NCBI GenBank assembly: GCA_934541115.1
Contig: CAKTDF010000014.1
Location: 1 to 60,119, forward strand
Source: an uncultured Eubacteriales bacterium
GTDB lineage: Bacteria; Bacillota; Clostridia; Oscillospirales; Acutalibacteraceae
Length of the DNA: 60,119 nucleotides
Reading direction: 5' to 3'
The notes under the pieces are model-generated. The model saw only the letters and a program-made list of their open reading frames with translations. It did no database searches and was not told where the DNA came from. This document shows, in pieces, positions 59,273 through 60,119 of this stretch (the stretch's first letter is position 1; every line of letters begins with the position of its first letter). Both the position numbers and the translations under genes were made by a program.

Positions 59273-59857
59273 TTAAGCCGCTTTTTTATCTTTTTTGTTT
59301 TTCAAAGGATTTGCTGCAAGAGAAAAGAACAGTGCGGCCATTCCAACAGAAAAAAATATCCTTGTCAACATGTCGATGTCACTGTTGCCAAATTCATCCG
59401 GTTCGCTGATTCTGACTTTTATCGTCGGAAGGAGAAGCCCCACGCTGTTTTTTCTGACTTGTGCGCTCGGGTTTACCGCAACAACAGGGCTGCATTCCGT
59501 GATTCCGTATCCGTTATAAACAGTGATGCCGATATCATCAAGGAAGTCAATTGTATCCTGAGAAAGTGCTGCACCGCCGCAGATTATCATTTTCAGGTTT
59601 CCTCCGAGCGGTTTGAGGACATCTGAAAACAGCTTTTGTCTCATATCAATTCTGAATTTTCTCAGAGCGGAGGAAAGCTTAACTGCTTTTTGAAATTGCT
59701 TTTCTTTTCCGGAATCGGCAATTCCTTTTTTCAGCTTTCTGACGATCAGGTCAAGCATCATAGGAACCATGCAGCTCATTTTTTGGCGGTGAACGATATC
59801 TGCCGGTGCGTTTTTGTGAATGACAGTCGAGTGATTTTGGAACACGGCAGGCTGCAA
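59273..59857 (-). pseudogene. Long-chain acyl-CoA synthetase fragment
   Basis: The middle of this frame encodes part of an AMP-binding acyl-CoA synthetase: MVPMMLDLIVRKLKKGIADS, FSDVLKPLGGNLKMIICGGA and the A5-like motif YNGYGITECSPVVAVNP, then VGLLLPTIKVRI. Upstream sequence with the P-loop (A3) motif is absent, and after DEFGN the frame changes to unrelated hydrophobic sequence ending NPLKNKKDKKAA, so the hinge and C-terminal domain with the catalytic Lys are also missing. A fragment of about 150 residues out of more than 500 cannot activate fatty acids. It is a relic; the fused tail is not evidence of a new protein. Confidence 0.75.
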
Positions 59858-59948
59858 AAGAAAGTAAGCGTATGGAATTTTCTTTAGCTTGTACGCTTTT
59901 TGCTTGTTGATAGAAATTAATTCCGGCTGATGTATGTCAATTTTTACG

Positions 59949-60119
59949 GCGGCATGTTATAATAACCTCACGAAATACAATCCAAAGCAAAGCTTTGGTG
60001 TATTTCGGAGAACATTAAATCATGCCGCCCATCGGCACGCGTTGCGCCTTGGCAGCATGATAAAATAACCTCACGAAATACAATCCAAAGCAGAGCTTTG
60101 GTGTATTTCGGAGAACATT
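59949..60119. repeat. Palindromic repeat element, tandem copies running off the window
   Basis: A 56-bp unit occurs at 59961-60016 and 60064-60119 with one difference. Each contains a long hairpin: CGAAATAC ... GTATTTCG outside and CCAAAGC/GCTTTGG inside. The first unit is also framed by GGCGGCATG (59949-59957) and CATGCCGCC (60021-60029), and the second begins with GGCAGCATG, so the full element is a MITE/REP-like palindrome of about 80 bp. Confidence 0.85.

Noticed and set aside
59273..59380. Acyl-CoA-synthetase domain fused to a hydrophobic tail as a new architecture.
   Set aside because: Both ends of the synthetase domain are missing, so the tail is read-through of unrelated sequence.

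Overview
The window looks like chromosome from a low-to-moderate GC, gut-type Clostridia (Oscillospiraceae/Ruminococcaceae-like Bacillota). I infer this from the strong AGGAGG-type ribosome sites, near-consensus TTGACA-17-TATAAT promoters, U-tailed hairpin terminators, secreted leucine-rich BspA-like proteins, HTH/sigma-4 fusion regulators, DUF5685 and J-domain genes, a BMP-type nucleoside transporter and a YabE-like 3D protein. No species call is possible from the sequence alone, and I did not compute GC content.

Layout. 0-2.5 kb: a direct repeat, then a minus-strand operon (DUF5685, J-domain protein, membrane protein). 2.6-4.4 kb: a promoter/operator-driven metallophosphoesterase and two tRNA-Ser genes. 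4.4-6.5 kb: a two-gene unit of an XRE/sigma-region-4 fusion regulator and a membrane-anchored serpin. 6.6-7.6 kb: two decayed genes. 7.6-12.5 kb: secreted glycosidases (GH16, GH31 with PA14). 12.7-20.5 kb: two paralogous LRR surface proteins. 20.7-26.8 kb: a cluster of ceramidase-like hydrolase, free-standing condensation-type acyltransferase, acyl carrier protein, lipase-like hydrolase with a Cys nucleophile, and two very short related amphipathic peptide genes. 26.9-31.8 kb: a 3D-domain cell-wall protein divergent from a mini-module of phage origin (tail-fibre/SGNH protein, M23 endolysin, XhlA-like protein, holin) behind a LexA-type box. 32-38.4 kb: purine salvage (xpt, BMP lipoprotein, ATPase, two permeases) and a nicotinamidase-like hydrolase. 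38.5-42.6 kb: malic enzyme, malate/lactate-type dehydrogenase and glycerol kinase. 42.8-47.8 kb: two secreted esterases, a small propeller-like protein and a multi-domain cysteine-peptidase surface protein. 48-55.8 kb: housekeeping (pth, a GlmU-type left-handed beta-helix protein, rlmB, rlmD) enclosing a degenerate P-type-ATPase-like membrane protein and an ABC exporter. 55.9-60.1 kb: GIY-YIG protein, divergent LysR/YoaK pair, an acyl-CoA-synthetase fragment and a palindromic repeat cut by the window end.

The most promising candidates for undescribed biology are: (1) the serpin that carries an anti-sigma-like cytoplasmic head and a transmembrane helix and is translationally coupled to a HTH/sigma-4 regulator; (2) the paired amphipathic micro-peptides, whose helix type recurs as C-terminal tails on secreted hydrolases; (3) the SOS-box-preceded, capsid-less lysis cassette; and (4) the pseudo-P-type ATPase beside rlmB.
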